Origin: Pseudomonadota bacterium
GTDB taxonomy: Bacteria; Pseudomonadota; Alphaproteobacteria; Rhizobiales; Xanthobacteraceae
Length of the DNA stretch: 34,820 nucleotides
NCBI GenBank assembly: GCA_023423415.1
Contig: JAFAFP010000196.1
Span: forward strand, 1 to 34,820
Direction of reading: 5' to 3'
Under the pieces are notes generated by a model, which did not search any database, had not been told where the DNA came from, and saw only the letters and a list, made by a program, of their open reading frames with translations. A program made the translations under genes and the position numbers. Below, piece after piece: positions 34,794-34,820 of the stretch (position 1 is the first letter of the stretch; every line of letters starts with the position of its first letter).

Positions 34794-34820
34794 GGCCCCG
34801 GCCCGCAAGCCGGGGGGCCG

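Overview
The window looks like chromosomal DNA of an alphaproteobacterium of the Bradyrhizobium/Afipia/Rhodopseudomonas group (Nitrobacteraceae). This rests on recognised protein families, not on a database search. They include an Rsm22-type methyltransferase, a DUF3772-MscS channel, an NdvA-like exporter, a bifunctional PutA and many acyl-CoA enzymes. Most of the window is GC-rich, but the first ~5.6 kb is visibly less so.

Positions 1-5980 hold a catabolic-looking gene cluster. The N-terminal part of a MalT/LuxR-type ATP-binding regulator runs off the left edge on the minus strand. It diverges from a five-gene plus-strand operon: alpha/beta hydrolase, MFS permease, luciferase-like flavin monooxygenase, cupin protein and flavodoxin-fold FMN reductase. 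A truncated RidA-like fragment follows. The set of parts resembles the Rut pyrimidine ring-opening pathway, but the genes are not obvious Rut orthologues and the substrate is unknown. A short motif, GTTGCA, recurs in the two main non-coding gaps. The cluster ends just before a tRNA-Arg(CCT) gene at 5986-6062.

Positions 6063-15080 hold housekeeping and envelope genes on the plus strand. These are an RND efflux pair (adaptor plus inner-membrane pump, no outer-membrane channel), the Rsm22-like methyltransferase with a four-cysteine pattern, a large MscS-type channel and a CAP-domain lipoprotein.

Positions 15090-25365 are rich in acyl-CoA enzymes. A GNAT acetyltransferase diverges from an AMP-forming acyl-CoA synthetase. 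A minus-strand series then carries, in transcription order, a D-Ala-D-Ala carboxypeptidase with a long low-complexity tail, a COG0523/CobW GTPase (GTGA overlap), a FATP-type long-chain acyl-CoA synthetase, a DUF924 protein and a polysaccharide-flippase-like membrane protein. An SCP2-like thiolase diverges from the carboxypeptidase.

Positions 25366-25986 are a 621-bp non-coding, hairpin-rich stretch between convergent genes, containing an AT-rich promoter-like patch. It is followed by an NdvA-like ABC exporter (minus), a divergent LysR regulator (plus), a three-gene SsuABC/NMT1-type ABC importer (minus), and the proline-catabolism enzyme PutA (plus). PutA stops in frame inside a normally conserved C-terminal motif 27 bases before the right edge.
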